DNA of 64,000 bases from Rhizobium sp. NXC14 (GTDB taxonomy: Bacteria; Pseudomonadota; Alphaproteobacteria; Rhizobiales; Rhizobiaceae), in the NCBI RefSeq assembly GCF_002117485.1, contig NZ_CP021030.1:1243001-1307000 (forward strand), in the 5' to 3' direction. The notes below the pieces were generated by a model. It saw nothing but the letters and a program-made list of their open reading frames with translations, did no database searches and was not told the origin of the DNA. Shown one piece after another: positions 1-7,383 of the stretch. The translations under genes and the position numbers were made by a program. Every line of letters begins with the position of its first letter. The stretch's first letter is position 1.

Positions 1-987
1 GAGCAACACGATGCGGTCGCCCTGGCAGATGAACTGACGACCGGTCTTGAACAGCAGCGTCCCGTCCGGCGTCGTCACCGCCGCGTCTTCCAGTGTCACC
101 AGCACCTTGGCATGAGTGCCGCGGTTGGCAAGCCGAATGGCGCCGGCCGAACGTTCGAGATGCGCCGGTCTTGCCGCATCCTCCAGCTTCTCCGCCCGCT
201 GCTTCAGCTGCTTCGACTTGACGACGAGCAGGTCGCTGCCGGAATTGATGCCGATATTGGTGAGCTTGGCGGCCTGCTTGCGCAGTTGCTCCGCCGCCTT
301 CATGTCGCGCTCGTACCGCCGTGCCTCCGAGGCATCGATCTCGTCGAGGGCCGCGCGTGCCCTGCTATAGGGGAGCGCAAAGACCGGCGATTGCTCCGGC
401 CGCAGGAACAATGTCCGGTTGGTCGTCGCATCGAGAAAGGCGCGGTCATGGCTGGAGAGGATGACCGGCACCTCGCGCGGCAGCGCATTCAACCAGCTTT
501 CCAGCTGCGCGATCCTCTCGAGATCGAGATGGTTGGTCGGCTCGTCGAGCAGAAGCACGTCGGGCTCGGTGACCCAGTTGCGGGCAATCATCGCGAGCCG
601 CTGCCAGCCGCCGCTCAAATGCTTCAGCGGCCGGCTGCGCATGGCCTCCGGCACCTCGAGCGATTCCAGCACGAGGTCAACGCGCCAACTCTCGCTTTCG
701 GCCTGATCGGCCGGCAGCGCCTGCAGCACTGCATCATAGAACGGCGTGTCGAAAAGGGCGGCCGGCACATTCTGCGCGACATGGCCGATCGTCAGCCCCC
801 GCGCCTTGGTGATCTCGCCCTCGCTCGGCTCCAGCGCGCCGGTGATGCAGGCAAGCAGGGTGGATTTCCCGCGCCCGTTGGCGGCTACGAGGCCAATGCG
901 GTCGCCTGAATTGACGACGAGATTGAGGTTGGAAAACAGCGGCTTGCTCAGCGCCACGCCGAGATTGCGGATATTGATGAGGGTCAT
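1..987 (-). CDS. ABC-F family ATPase, 3' end outside the window
   Basis: The start codon is at 987 and the frame is open to the window edge, so only the first 329 residues are visible. The protein starts MTLINIRNLGVAL and shows the first nucleotide-binding domain of a soluble ABC-F protein: a Walker A variant (NGRGKST), the signature HLSGGWQRLAM, and Walker B LLLDEPTNHLDL followed by SSHDRAFLD. A charged linker of the kind that reaches into the ribosomal E site follows. There are no membrane segments, as expected for this family, whose members act on ribosomes rather than in transport. The 412-base gap upstream holds a short ORF and two hairpins that may control it. Whether it protects against an antibiotic or is a housekeeping translation factor cannot be told from the sequence. 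Confidence 0.9.
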   Translation of the reverse strand, partial: MTLINIRNLGVALSKPLFSNLNLVVNSGDRIGLVAANGRGKSTLLACITGALEPSEGEITKARGLTIGHVAQNVPAALFDTPFYDAVLQALPADQAESESWRVDLVLESLEVPEAMRSRPLKHLSGGWQRLAMIARNWVTEPDVLLLDEPTNHLDLERIAQLESWLNALPREVPVILSSHDRAFLDATTNRTLFLRPEQSPVFALPYSRARAALDEIDASEARRYERDMKAAEQLRKQAAKLTNIGINSGSDLLVVKSKQLKQRAEKLEDAARPAHLERSAGAIRLANRGTHAKVLVTLEDAAVTTPDGTLLFKTGRQFICQGDRIVLL

Positions 988-1149
988 GTTCGTTCTCTGG
1001 TCCTGACCGGGAGCAGATGCAATCGGTGGCATCAGGCCATCACGGATTGCGTCTTTCGGGCCCGGGAATAAGAGGAATGCGCGCAGTCATCTGACGGCGG
1101 CGCATCGGCCACGAAGGGCAGACCAGGAAGAGAGTGCGTGCGTCTCTGG

Positions 1150-1221
1150 TCAGCCCTGCAAACGCATTTGCAGGGCGTTGACGGGACCACGCTGGCGATG
1201 ATGCCGGAAATAATACTGCAT
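1150..1221 (-). CDS. Possible leader peptide (23 aa) upstream of the ABC-F gene
   Basis: A 23-codon ORF starts MQYYFRHHRQ and ends in TGA. It has the strongest Shine-Dalgarno seen here, AAAGGAGGATCAC, 3 nt before ATG. It lies 162 nt upstream of the ABC-F start at 987, on the same strand. Its last eight codons form one arm and the loop of a perfect 10-bp hairpin. Its own SD is the 3' arm of a small CCTTT/AAAGG hairpin. This layout fits translational attenuation known for antibiotic-resistance ABC-F genes, but I do not recognise the peptide. It could also be an unrelated small protein. Confidence 0.5.
   Translation of the reverse strand: MQYYFRHHRQRGPVNALQMRLQG
1153..1176 (-). promoter_or_regulatory. 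Perfect 10-bp hairpin at the end of the leader ORF
   Basis: Arms at 1153-1162 and 1167-1176 pair perfectly around a 4-nt loop (GCCCTGCAAA, TGCG, TTTGCAGGGC on the minus strand). The stop codon of the 23-aa ORF follows at once. There is no U-tract after it, so it is not a standard terminator. A ribosome translating the leader would melt it. Confidence 0.55.
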
Positions 1222-1273
1222 AGCGTGATCCTCCTTTCTCGAAAGGGTTGCAGGATGGAAATACCATTGCCCG

Positions 1274-1306
1274 AAAAAAGAGGCAAGGGCGGCATAATCA
1301 GCCGCC
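1274..1306 (-). terminator. Possible terminator downstream of the first ABC-F gene
   Basis: On the minus strand GGCGGC (1306-1301) and GCCGCC (1293-1288) pair around a 7-nt loop, followed eight bases later by six Ts (1279-1274). The gap between stem and T-tract makes it a weak candidate. It would separate transcription of the two ABC-F genes. Confidence 0.35.
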
Positions 1307-1399
1307 GCTGAGTGGAGGGGTGGCTCGGTGTCCGGTACTCAAGAGAGCCCCCTCGGGCTTCGCACCTCAGCATGAGAGAGATTGGAGGATGCCGCGCGC

Positions 1400-2986
1400 T
1401 CATAAGCGGGGGGACAATGCCAGCCGCCGTGTTATGCCGATGTTTTCGAGAAACGCCTCGTCGTGGCTGACGACGATCAGCGCCCCGTCATAGGCGCTGA
1501 GACCTGCCTCGACCGCCGATATCGAGTCGATGTCGAGATGATTGGTTGGCTCATCGAGGATTAGCAGCGGCGGCGGTGCGGCGCCGAGCGTGCAGGCAAG
1601 GCCTGCGCGCAGCAATTGGCCACCGCTGAGCGTCGAGACCGTCTGCAGCGCCGCATCAGCCCTGAACATGAAGCGGGCAAGCGCGGCCCGACAGGTGTTT
1701 TCATCGGCTTGCGGGTTGATCCGGCGGAAATTGTCGCGGATCGAGGCTGACGGCTCGAGAAGGCTCACCTTCTGATCGAGCATGGCGAAACCGGTCATTA
1801 CCGAGACGGTGCCGGCCCGGGGCTTGAGCTCGCCGGTGATGAGCGCGAGCAGCGTCGTCTTGCCCGAACCGTTCGGTCCGGTGATGGCAATACGTTCCGG
1901 TCCCGTCACGTCGAATGAGAGATTGTGGATGACGGGTTCATCTGGCAGATAGCCTGCCGTCACGCCGTCGATCTTCAGCACGATCTTGCTGGCCGGCAGC
2001 CCCGTCGCCGGCAGGCTCACCGACAATGGCTGCAGGATCTCGATCTTCTCGCGCGCCGCCTTTGCCTCTTCGAGCGCCTGGGTGCGCCGTCTTTCGGCAA
2101 GACGCGCATTGTCGCCGCCGGTGGTTTCGCTTCGCTCCTTCATGCCGCCGAGCATGATGCGCGGAATGCCACCCTTGGCGGCCATCTTCCGCCCGGCGCT
2201 GTCCCTGTGTGCCTGACGCTCCACGTTCGCCTGCGCCTTCCTGGCGACCTCCGCCATGCGCCTTTCGGCATCGGCAAGATCATGCGCTGCGGCGGCAAGC
2301 TCGAGGGCCTTGCGCTCGCGGTAATGGCTCCAGTTGCCGCCGTAGCGCGTCGCGCCAAGCGACGTCAGTTCGACGATCTGGTCGACGCTTTCGAGCAGTT
2401 CCCGGTCATGGCTGACGACGACGGCGCCGGCCCGCCAGCCTGAAATCAATGCGATCACCGCCGCGCGGCCGTAGCGATCGAGATTGTTGGTGGGTTCGTC
2501 GAGCAGGAGGAAATCCGGCTCGCTGAAGATGAGCGCAGCAAGCGCCGCACGTGTACGCTGCCCGCCGGAGAGTGCGGCAAGCGGCGTCTCCGGCTCCGCG
2601 TCGAGTCCCGTTCGGTTGAGCGCAGTTGCGATGCGTGCCTCCAGCGACCAGTCCGCCGAGGCAACCTCGTCGGCCGTTGCCGCGCCGGCTTCGGCACGAC
2701 GCACAAGTGCGAGCGCCGCGGCCACGCCGAAGAGATCGGCGATGGTTTCGTCGGCCGCAACCTGAACGCTCTGGCGCAGCATGCCGAGGCTGCCGCTGAT
2801 CGATATCGATCCCGACTGCGGCCGAATATCGCCGGAGATAAGCTTCAGCAGCGTCGTCTTGCCGACGCCGTTGCGTCCGACAAGACCGCTGCGGTCCCTG
2901 CCGAAACTGAGATCGAGATCGGAAAAAAGCGGCCGCCCGTCAGGCGTGGCCCAGGAAATTTGCGAGAGAGTGATGGATGCAGACAT
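1400..2986 (-). CDS. ABC-F family ATPase (two nucleotide-binding domains)
   Basis: This is a 528-residue soluble ABC protein with two complete ATPase domains and no membrane segments. Domain 1 has Walker A GRNGVGKTT, signature LSGGQRTRAALA and Walker B LLLDEPTNNLD. A charged, Lys/Arg-rich linker follows, then domain 2 with GPNGSGKTT, LSGGQLLRAGLA and LILDEPTNHLD. Both domains keep the catalytic Glu and the switch His (VSHD). That is the ABC-F plan (Uup/EttA/Msr relatives), which acts on the ribosome. An in-frame start lies upstream at 3052, but ATG at 2986 matches the domain start (MSASITLSQI) and has GGGGA about 12 nt before it. It precedes a second ABC-F gene on the same strand. The two differ in sequence and are paralogues rather than a recent duplication. 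Confidence 0.9.
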   Translation of the reverse strand: MSASITLSQISWATPDGRPLFSDLDLSFGRDRSGLVGRNGVGKTTLLKLISGDIRPQSGSISISGSLGMLRQSVQVAADETIADLFGVAAALALVRRAEAGAATADEVASADWSLEARIATALNRTGLDAEPETPLAALSGGQRTRAALAALIFSEPDFLLLDEPTNNLDRYGRAAVIALISGWRAGAVVVSHDRELLESVDQIVELTSLGATRYGGNWSHYRERKALELAAAAHDLADAERRMAEVARKAQANVERQAHRDSAGRKMAAKGGIPRIMLGGMKERSETTGGDNARLAERRRTQALEEAKAAREKIEILQPLSVSLPATGLPASKIVLKIDGVTAGYLPDEPVIHNLSFDVTGPERIAITGPNGSGKTTLLALITGELKPRAGTVSVMTGFAMLDQKVSLLEPSASIRDNFRRINPQADENTCRAALARFMFRADAALQTVSTLSGGQLLRAGLACTLGAAPPPLLILDEPTNHLDIDSISAVEAGLSAYDGALIVVSHDEAFLENIGITRRLALSPRL

Positions 2987-3155
2987 CGATAGGGATTTCC
3001 CCGTTGGCAAAGCGAACTGGCATTGCGATCGGGTTGAAATCCATTGCTGCACACATCCTGTTGAAATGGTCGATGGCGGGGAATTTAGGGGAGGAAGGCG
3101 TTGGGTTCAAGGCAAAGTGGCGATTCTGCATTCTTTCAAGCAGACCTGATGGCTG

Positions 3156-3255
3156 CCCCTCTCCCTGTAAACGGGGCGAGGGGGACGTGCCACGCGAGAG
3201 CTTCGTGAGGGTCGGAGAGGTCGCGGCCTGGTCCCTTCGCCCCGCGAGCGGGGAG
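3156..3255. repeat. RIME-type palindromic element, left part, cut by the IS110 element
   Basis: This stretch aligns with the intact copy at 42729-42860: CCCCTCTCCC, ACGTGCCA, GAGG..GTGAG, a GCGGCCTGG/GCGGCATAT block, CTTCGCCCCG and CGGGGAG. It stops exactly where the insertion element begins. The missing end is found on the other side of the element at 4404-4428. RIME elements are intergenic palindromic repeats typical of rhizobia. Confidence 0.8.
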
Positions 3256-3264
3256 CAACCATGT

Positions 3265-4215
3265 TCAATTTTTCCGGTATTGGGGCGTCCATTCGGTCTT
3301 TCGAAAGAGGATTGTGTTGGCGAGAACGATGAGTTTTCGGGCGACGGCTATGACGGCGCACAGGTGTTCCTTTCCGTTCTGACGCAAGCGCGTGTAGAAA
3401 GCGGCGAGATCCGGATTGTGCCGGGTTGCCGTGAATGCGCACATGAATAGGCTCTTTCGCAGGCGTTCGCGACCACCCTGGATGCGGCGTCTGCCATGAT
3501 ACTTTCCGCTATCGTCGTCATAGGGTGCGACGCCGGCAAGGGCGGCGATCTCGGCGCGGCTGGCATGGCCGAGTTCGGGCAGCCGAATGATCAGGCACAG
3601 GGCGCTGCGCAGCCCGATCCCCTTGATGGAGATCAGCAGATCGAGCCGTTGCGCCAGGTCGCAATCGTCGCGAACCGTCTTTTCGAGCCGCAGCAGATGG
3701 GCCTTGCGGCAGGTTTCGAGGCGGGCGACCTCGCGCAGGTGGCGGCGTTTGATCGCCTCCGACAAGGCGGTCTCGGCAAAGGTCTTGACCAGCGCGATCT
3801 GCTGCTCGATCTGTTCCAGATAGGTCAGTTCGGCGGCCAACTTGTCGAAGCGTGCGTCCGGCAGCGCCGGCAACTGCTCGAGACTTGCCGTGAACAACGC
3901 AATCAGCACGGCATCGAGCCGATCGTTCTTGGCCCGCTTGAGCCGGCTCTTGGCAAAGAAGCGCAACTGCGCCGGCTGCAGACGCGCCGCCGGCCGCTTG
4001 CCGGCCCGCAGATGCGCCAGCAGCCGCCATTCATAGCCGCCGGAGGCTTCGAGGCCGATGCGGCTGACGTCATGCTCTCGAAGAAAGGCGTCAAGCGCCT
4101 TCAGGCCAGCGGTGTCGTACGTGACCCTCAGCCTTGCCTTACCGGGATGGAGGGCAATGTCGAGATGGCTTTTGCCGACATCGATTCCGGCACAAATCAT
4201 GCTATTATCGGTCAT
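3265..4215 (-). CDS. IS110-family transposase (DEDD recombinase)
   Basis: A 316-residue protein starting MTDNSMICAGIDVGKSHLD, which is the first acidic motif of the RuvC-like DEDD domain. GLEASGGYEW supplies the Glu and AKNDRLDAVLIA the paired Asp residues. The C-terminal Transposase_20 half has the conserved GIGLRSALCLI, LAGVAPYDDDSGK and CAFTATRHNP blocks. Open frame continues upstream to 4338, but ATG at 4215 gives the usual family N-terminus and leaves room for the non-coding 5' end. No stop or frameshift interrupts it, so the element may be active. Enzymes of this family recombine DNA guided by a structured bridge RNA from the same element. Confidence 0.9.
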   Translation of the reverse strand: MTDNSMICAGIDVGKSHLDIALHPGKARLRVTYDTAGLKALDAFLREHDVSRIGLEASGGYEWRLLAHLRAGKRPAARLQPAQLRFFAKSRLKRAKNDRLDAVLIALFTASLEQLPALPDARFDKLAAELTYLEQIEQQIALVKTFAETALSEAIKRRHLREVARLETCRKAHLLRLEKTVRDDCDLAQRLDLLISIKGIGLRSALCLIIRLPELGHASRAEIAALAGVAPYDDDSGKYHGRRRIQGGRERLRKSLFMCAFTATRHNPDLAAFYTRLRQNGKEHLCAVIAVARKLIVLANTILFRKTEWTPQYRKN

Positions 4216-4401
4216 CTTCGTCGTCCCTGTCTTGGATACGAACCCCAAGGTTCCTGCAACCACACGGGCCAGATGAAGAGCCGGTTGCGATCCTGCTCCC
4301 CACAGCCCAAAACGGCTAAGAAGGTGACGATCCGACAACCAGCTGCCGGGCGGGCGGCCACCCGCCCGGCAAGCATCAATATCCTACATTTTTTTCATCC
4401 A
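4216..4401 (-). ncRNA. Candidate bridge RNA region of the IS110 element
   Basis: IS110-subgroup elements encode their bridge RNA in the non-coding stretch ahead of the transposase, and this element has about 186 nt there. The most visible structure is a perfect 11-bp GC-rich stem (4344-4354 with 4361-4371) closing a 6-nt loop. I could not fold the whole region or align target-binding and donor-binding loops to the CACCTT-CT-CCCCG target by hand. The call rests on position, size and that stem. Confidence 0.45.
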
Positions 4402-4403
4402 AG

Positions 4404-4428
4404 AAGGTGCCGGCAGGCGGATGAGGGG
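4404..4428. repeat. RIME-type element, right part, displaced by the IS110 element
   Basis: These 25 bases (AAGGTGCCGG ... ATGAGGGG) are identical to the right end of the intact RIME at 42729-42860. They continue the left part that breaks off at 3255. Confidence 0.8.
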
Positions 4429-4454
4429 CTCAAGCGCGCTGCCGCGGCAAATGC

Positions 4455-6011
4455 CTACCGCTTCAAGCTCCCCAGGATCCCGCGCACCAGCGCCCGGCCC
4501 ACCTGGGTGGCGACCGTTCTGGCGACGCTCTTCATCGCCGCTTCCACCACCGTTTCTCGCTGGTAGCCGGATCGACCGCGCGATTGGCCGCGGCCCTGGC
4601 GGTTGTCGTCATCGCCGCCGAAGCCCGGCAGGTTCCAGCCGGAGGTCGTGCCCGGCTGTTCGGCCGCTTCTTCCTGCGCCCGCTTGGCGGCCTCTGCTTC
4701 CGCCGCCTTTTTTGCCCGCGCCGCCAGCATCTCGAAGGCGGATTCGCGATCGACGTCTTCGTCATAGACGCCGAGGACGGGGCTCCTGTCCATCACCTGC
4801 TGGCGCTCGCCATCGCTCAGAGGGCCGACGCGGCCCGACGGCGGGCGGATCAGCGTGCGCTCGACGATCGACGGCGCGCCCTTGGCCTCCAGCGTCGAGA
4901 CCAGGGCCTCGCCGGTACCGAGATTGGTGATGACGGTGGCGCAGTCGAAGGCCGGGTTCGGGCGGAAGGTATCGGCCGCCGTCTTCACCGCCTTCTGTTC
5001 GCGCGGCGAATAGGCGCGCAGCGCATGCTGGGCGCGGTTGCCGAGCTGGGCGAGCACCGTTTCCGGCACGTCGAGCGGGTTCTGCGTGACGAAATAGACG
5101 CCGACGCCCTTGGAGCGGATCAGCCGCACCACCTGCTCGACGCGTTCGATCAGAACCTTCGGCGCGTCGTTGAAGAGCAGATGAGCCTCGTCGAAGAAGA
5201 AGACCAGCTTCGGCTTGTCGGGGTCGCCGACTTCCGGCAGTTCCTCGAACAGCTCGGACAGCAGCCACAGCAGGAAGGTGGCATAGAGCCGCGGGTTCAT
5301 CATCAGCTTGTCGGCGGCAAGCACCGAGATCTGACCGTAACCATTGGTGTGGGTGCGCATGATGTCGGAGATCTTCAGCGCCGGCTCGCCGAAGAAATGC
5401 TCGGCGCCTTGCTGTTCGAGCACCAGCAGCGCCCGCTGGATGGAGCCGACCGAGGCCTTGGAGATCAGGCCGAACTGGCTGGAAAGCTCGGTGGCATTCT
5501 CGCCCATATAGTTCAAAAGCGAGGTGAAATCCTTGAGATCGAGCAGCGGCAGGCCGGCCTCATCGGCGATCTTGAAGGCGATGTTGATAACGCCTTCCTG
5601 CGGCTCGGAAGCGTCCATCAGCCGGGCGAGCAGCAGCGGCCCCATCTCGGCGACGGTGGTGCGCACCCGATGGCCCTTCTGCCCGAACAGATCCCAGAAG
5701 ATCACCGGAAACTGGTCGAATTCGTAATCGGTGAAACCGATCTGCTCGGCGCGCTTGGTGAGAAAATCCTTGGGCTCGCCTTTGGCGGCGATGCCGGAAA
5801 GATCGCCCTTGATATCGGCCGCAAAGACCGGAACGCCGGCCCGCGAAAAACCTTCGGCCAGCACCTGCAGCGTCACTGTCTTGCCGGTGCCGGTGGCGCC
5901 GGTGACGAGACCGTGGCGGTTTCCGAACTTCAGGTCGAGATATTCCGGCTTGTTGATGCTGTCGTCGGGATTGCGGCTCGCGCCGATGAAAATCTTGCCG
6001 TCCTCGATCAT
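4455..6011 (-). CDS. HerA-like helicase/ATPase, DUF853 (YjgR type)
   Basis: A 518-residue protein with Walker A GATGTGKT at residues 38-45 and a Walker B-like LVFFFDEAHLLF near the middle. The body (FAADIKGDLSGIA, VYFVTQNPLDVP, LGNRAQHALRAYSPREQKAVKTAADTFR) is typical of DUF853/YjgR, a HerA-FtsK type P-loop family whose substrate is not settled. The C-terminus is Gly/Arg/Gln-rich (about 455-490), then ends in a basic helix (VGRALVRGILGSLKR). The start has GGGAGA about 5 nt upstream. The gene is divergent from the small gene at 6211. It follows the IS110/RIME insertion without being damaged by it. Confidence 0.9.
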   Translation of the reverse strand: MIEDGKIFIGASRNPDDSINKPEYLDLKFGNRHGLVTGATGTGKTVTLQVLAEGFSRAGVPVFAADIKGDLSGIAAKGEPKDFLTKRAEQIGFTDYEFDQFPVIFWDLFGQKGHRVRTTVAEMGPLLLARLMDASEPQEGVINIAFKIADEAGLPLLDLKDFTSLLNYMGENATELSSQFGLISKASVGSIQRALLVLEQQGAEHFFGEPALKISDIMRTHTNGYGQISVLAADKLMMNPRLYATFLLWLLSELFEELPEVGDPDKPKLVFFFDEAHLLFNDAPKVLIERVEQVVRLIRSKGVGVYFVTQNPLDVPETVLAQLGNRAQHALRAYSPREQKAVKTAADTFRPNPAFDCATVITNLGTGEALVSTLEAKGAPSIVERTLIRPPSGRVGPLSDGERQQVMDRSPVLGVYDEDVDRESAFEMLAARAKKAAEAEAAKRAQEEAAEQPGTTSGWNLPGFGGDDDNRQGRGQSRGRSGYQRETVVEAAMKSVARTVATQVGRALVRGILGSLKR

Positions 6012-6175
6012 CGCAATCTCCCTTCGGCCCTGCCGCCGTTTGTTGAGAAGGTCTGGCTTCCGCCGCCTTCATCGAACCATTGTTTCCCTGTTATAAGCAG
6101 GCAGGCGAATGCGGACAACTGTTTGCATCGAAAGCGAAACCGCTGGCTTGAGTTGCATTCGAATCTCGATTAACG

Positions 6176-6191
6176 TTGACGTTAACGTCAA
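6176..6191. promoter_or_regulatory. Perfect 16-bp palindrome upstream of the glycine-rich protein gene
   Basis: TTGACGTTAACGTCAA reads the same on both strands and ends 19 nt before the ATG at 6211. It also lies between two divergent genes. The shape resembles ACGT-containing operators of MerR-type (LiuR-like) regulators in proteobacteria, but no such regulator gene is in the window. Confidence 0.5.
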
Positions 6192-6210
6192 AAATATGAG
6201 GAGGCTGACG

Positions 6211-6603
6211 ATGAATGGAATTGTGACTGAAATCGCCGATCGGGTGGGCATTTCCCCGGAGCAGGCGGAGAAGGCGCTCGGCATGATGCTCGGCTTCCTG
6301 CAGCGCGAGGCCGCCGACGGCCCCGTTGCCCGGATGATCGAGGCCATCCCCGGCGGCGCGGATCTCGTCGCCCAGTTCAATGGCGCGGGTGCCGGCGGCG
6401 GCGGTCTGCTCGGCGGGCTGATGAGCTCGCTCGGCGGCGGCGGCATCATGGGGCTCGGCCAGCAGCTTATGGGCGAGGGCCTCGGCATGGGCGAGATCAC
6501 CTCGCTCGCCAAGGAGACCATTGCGATCGCCAAGCAATATGCCGGCGAAGAGGTCGTCGACGAAGTCGTCGCCTCCGTCCCCGGCCTCAGCCAGTTCGTC
6601 TGA
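6211..6603 (+). CDS. Conserved hypothetical glycine-rich small protein
   Basis: A 130-residue protein starting MNGIVTEIADRVGISPEQAEKAL. The N-terminal 40 residues look helical and amphipathic. The centre is a glycine-rich hinge (GAGAGGGGLLGGLMSSLGGGG), and the end is acidic and helical (EEVVDEVVASVPG). The pattern resembles DUF2267/DUF2780-like small rhizobial proteins, but I cannot name a function. ATG at 6211 was chosen over upstream starts because GAGGAGG lies 7 nt before it. A 16-bp palindrome precedes it and a strong terminator follows at 6623. Confidence 0.75.
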   Translation: MNGIVTEIADRVGISPEQAEKALGMMLGFLQREAADGPVARMIEAIPGGADLVAQFNGAGAGGGGLLGGLMSSLGGGGIMGLGQQLMGEGLGMGEITSLAKETIAIAKQYAGEEVVDEVVASVPGLSQFV

Positions 6604-6622
6604 ACGACGACAGAACGGCAAG

Positions 6623-6655
6623 AGCCCCGCGCCGCCGCTGCGGGGCTTACTTTTT
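6623..6655 (+). terminator. Rho-independent terminator
   Basis: AGCCCCGC (6623-6630) and GCGGGGCT (6640-6647) form a perfect 8-bp stem with a 9-nt loop, followed by TACTTTTT. It ends the gene at 6211-6603. Its T-tract is the same run, read as A5 on the other strand, where the ParE frame fails to reach its stop. Confidence 0.8.
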
Positions 6656-6960
6656 CGCTCCTCTAGAAGCTCGTCACTAATGTCGCGTCCGCGCGCAAAC
6701 ACCCCCAGTATGATAACGTCATTGCCGCTGACCGAAAAAGCCACGCTGACGCTGCGCCGGTAGCCGACAATCCGCAAGCCGGGAATCCGGCTATCGCGCA
6801 CCGTGCCGCGTTCCGGAAAAGTCTCAAGGGCCTCGATGAAGGTGATGATTCCGTCGACGAAGCCGCCGGCGATCCCCGGTCCAGCCTCAACGGCGATATC
6901 GGTATAGAGCTTGTCGAGTTCGGCTTCTGCCTTGGGGTGATAGATAATGCGGTAGGCCAT
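6647..6960 (-). pseudogene. parE: ParE-type toxin, reading frame does not close at the expected stop
   Basis: The first 102 residues are a full-length RelE/ParE-superfamily toxin: MAYRIIYHPKAEAELDKLY, then FPERGTVRD, LRIVGYRRSVSVAFSV and VIILGVFARGRD. The family normally ends at about 95-105 residues. Here the frame runs on antisense through the neighbouring gene to 6091 (289 residues). A TAA at 6649-6647 sits one base out of frame just after an A5 run (6655-6651); one extra A would end the protein as ...LLEERKK. This may be an indel in a homopolymer, a sequencing error, or a real tail. It is coupled to the antitoxin two bases upstream. If functional, ParE toxins typically block DNA gyrase. 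Confidence 0.7.
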
Positions 6961-6962
6961 GC

Positions 6963-7229
6963 CTACTTGGCTTTCGCCGCATCGTGCCGGCGCTTTGTTT
7001 CGAAGCGCGCCCGCACCTTTTCGGCGGAAATTCCAAGGCTCGGCGTCTTCACCAGCTCGTCATAGCGCGCCGGAATTTCTTCGTTAAGCCAGCGATCGCG
7101 GGCCGCCTCATGATCCTCCAAAAGCCGTAGGCCGGCACGGACGATCTCGCTGGCATTGTTGTATCGGCCGGACTCCAACTGCTTCCGAACAAATTCCTCG
7201 TAGTGCTTTCCAAGCGCAACGTTGGGCAT
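6963..7229 (-). CDS. parD: ParD-type antitoxin
   Basis: An 88-residue protein starting MPNVALGKHYEEFVRKQLESGRYNNASEIVRAGLRLLED, the ribbon-helix-helix DNA-binding domain of ParD/CC2985-type antitoxins. A charged C-terminal tail follows that would wrap the toxin. ATG at 7229 was preferred to the upstream start at 7289 because it gives the canonical N-terminus and has AAGGAAAAG just before it. Its stop is two bases from the parE start, so the two genes are one transcript, and the complex probably represses its own promoter. Confidence 0.88.
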   Translation of the reverse strand: MPNVALGKHYEEFVRKQLESGRYNNASEIVRAGLRLLEDHEAARDRWLNEEIPARYDELVKTPSLGISAEKVRARFETKRRHDAAKAK

Positions 7230-7383
7230 AGCTTTTCCTTTCGCTGCATCAATATGCGACAATCCCTCGTTTATGGCAATAGATGTCAAAAAGTGACCGA
7301 TATGAAGCGATTGCTCCGGATCGACTTGCCTCGCAGCCTCTGCCCGCTATATGCCCTTCGCCCATCGGATGAAAGAAAACTGC

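Larger units (their letters stand above)
3256..4403 (-). mobile_element. IS110-family insertion sequence inserted in a RIME repeat
   Basis: The ends were set by comparing the split RIME (3156-3255 plus 4404-4428) with the intact copy near 42.8 kb. The element is about 1148 bp and encodes one DEDD-type transposase on the minus strand. No inverted repeats are seen at the ends. Read in the transposase direction, both junctions carry the dinucleotide CT (4402-4403 and 3254-3255), as expected for the core of an IS110-type recombination. The 5' non-coding region is long (about 186 nt) and the 3' one is only about 9 nt, the arrangement of the IS110 rather than the IS1111 subgroup. Confidence 0.85.

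Noticed and set aside
1032..1403. 123-codon frame on the minus strand between the ABC-F genes
   Set aside because: Low-complexity composition and no ribosome site; the 23-codon ORF in another frame has the real translation signals.
2940..3057. Second leader-like ORF overlapping the start of the first ABC-F gene (MCAAMDFNPI...)
   Set aside because: The ribosome site is weaker and no associated hairpin was seen. Overlap with the coding start is common by chance in this frame.
4584..6173. 529-codon frame antisense to the HerA-like ATPase gene
   Set aside because: No domain or ribosome site; the opposite strand encodes a complete known family.
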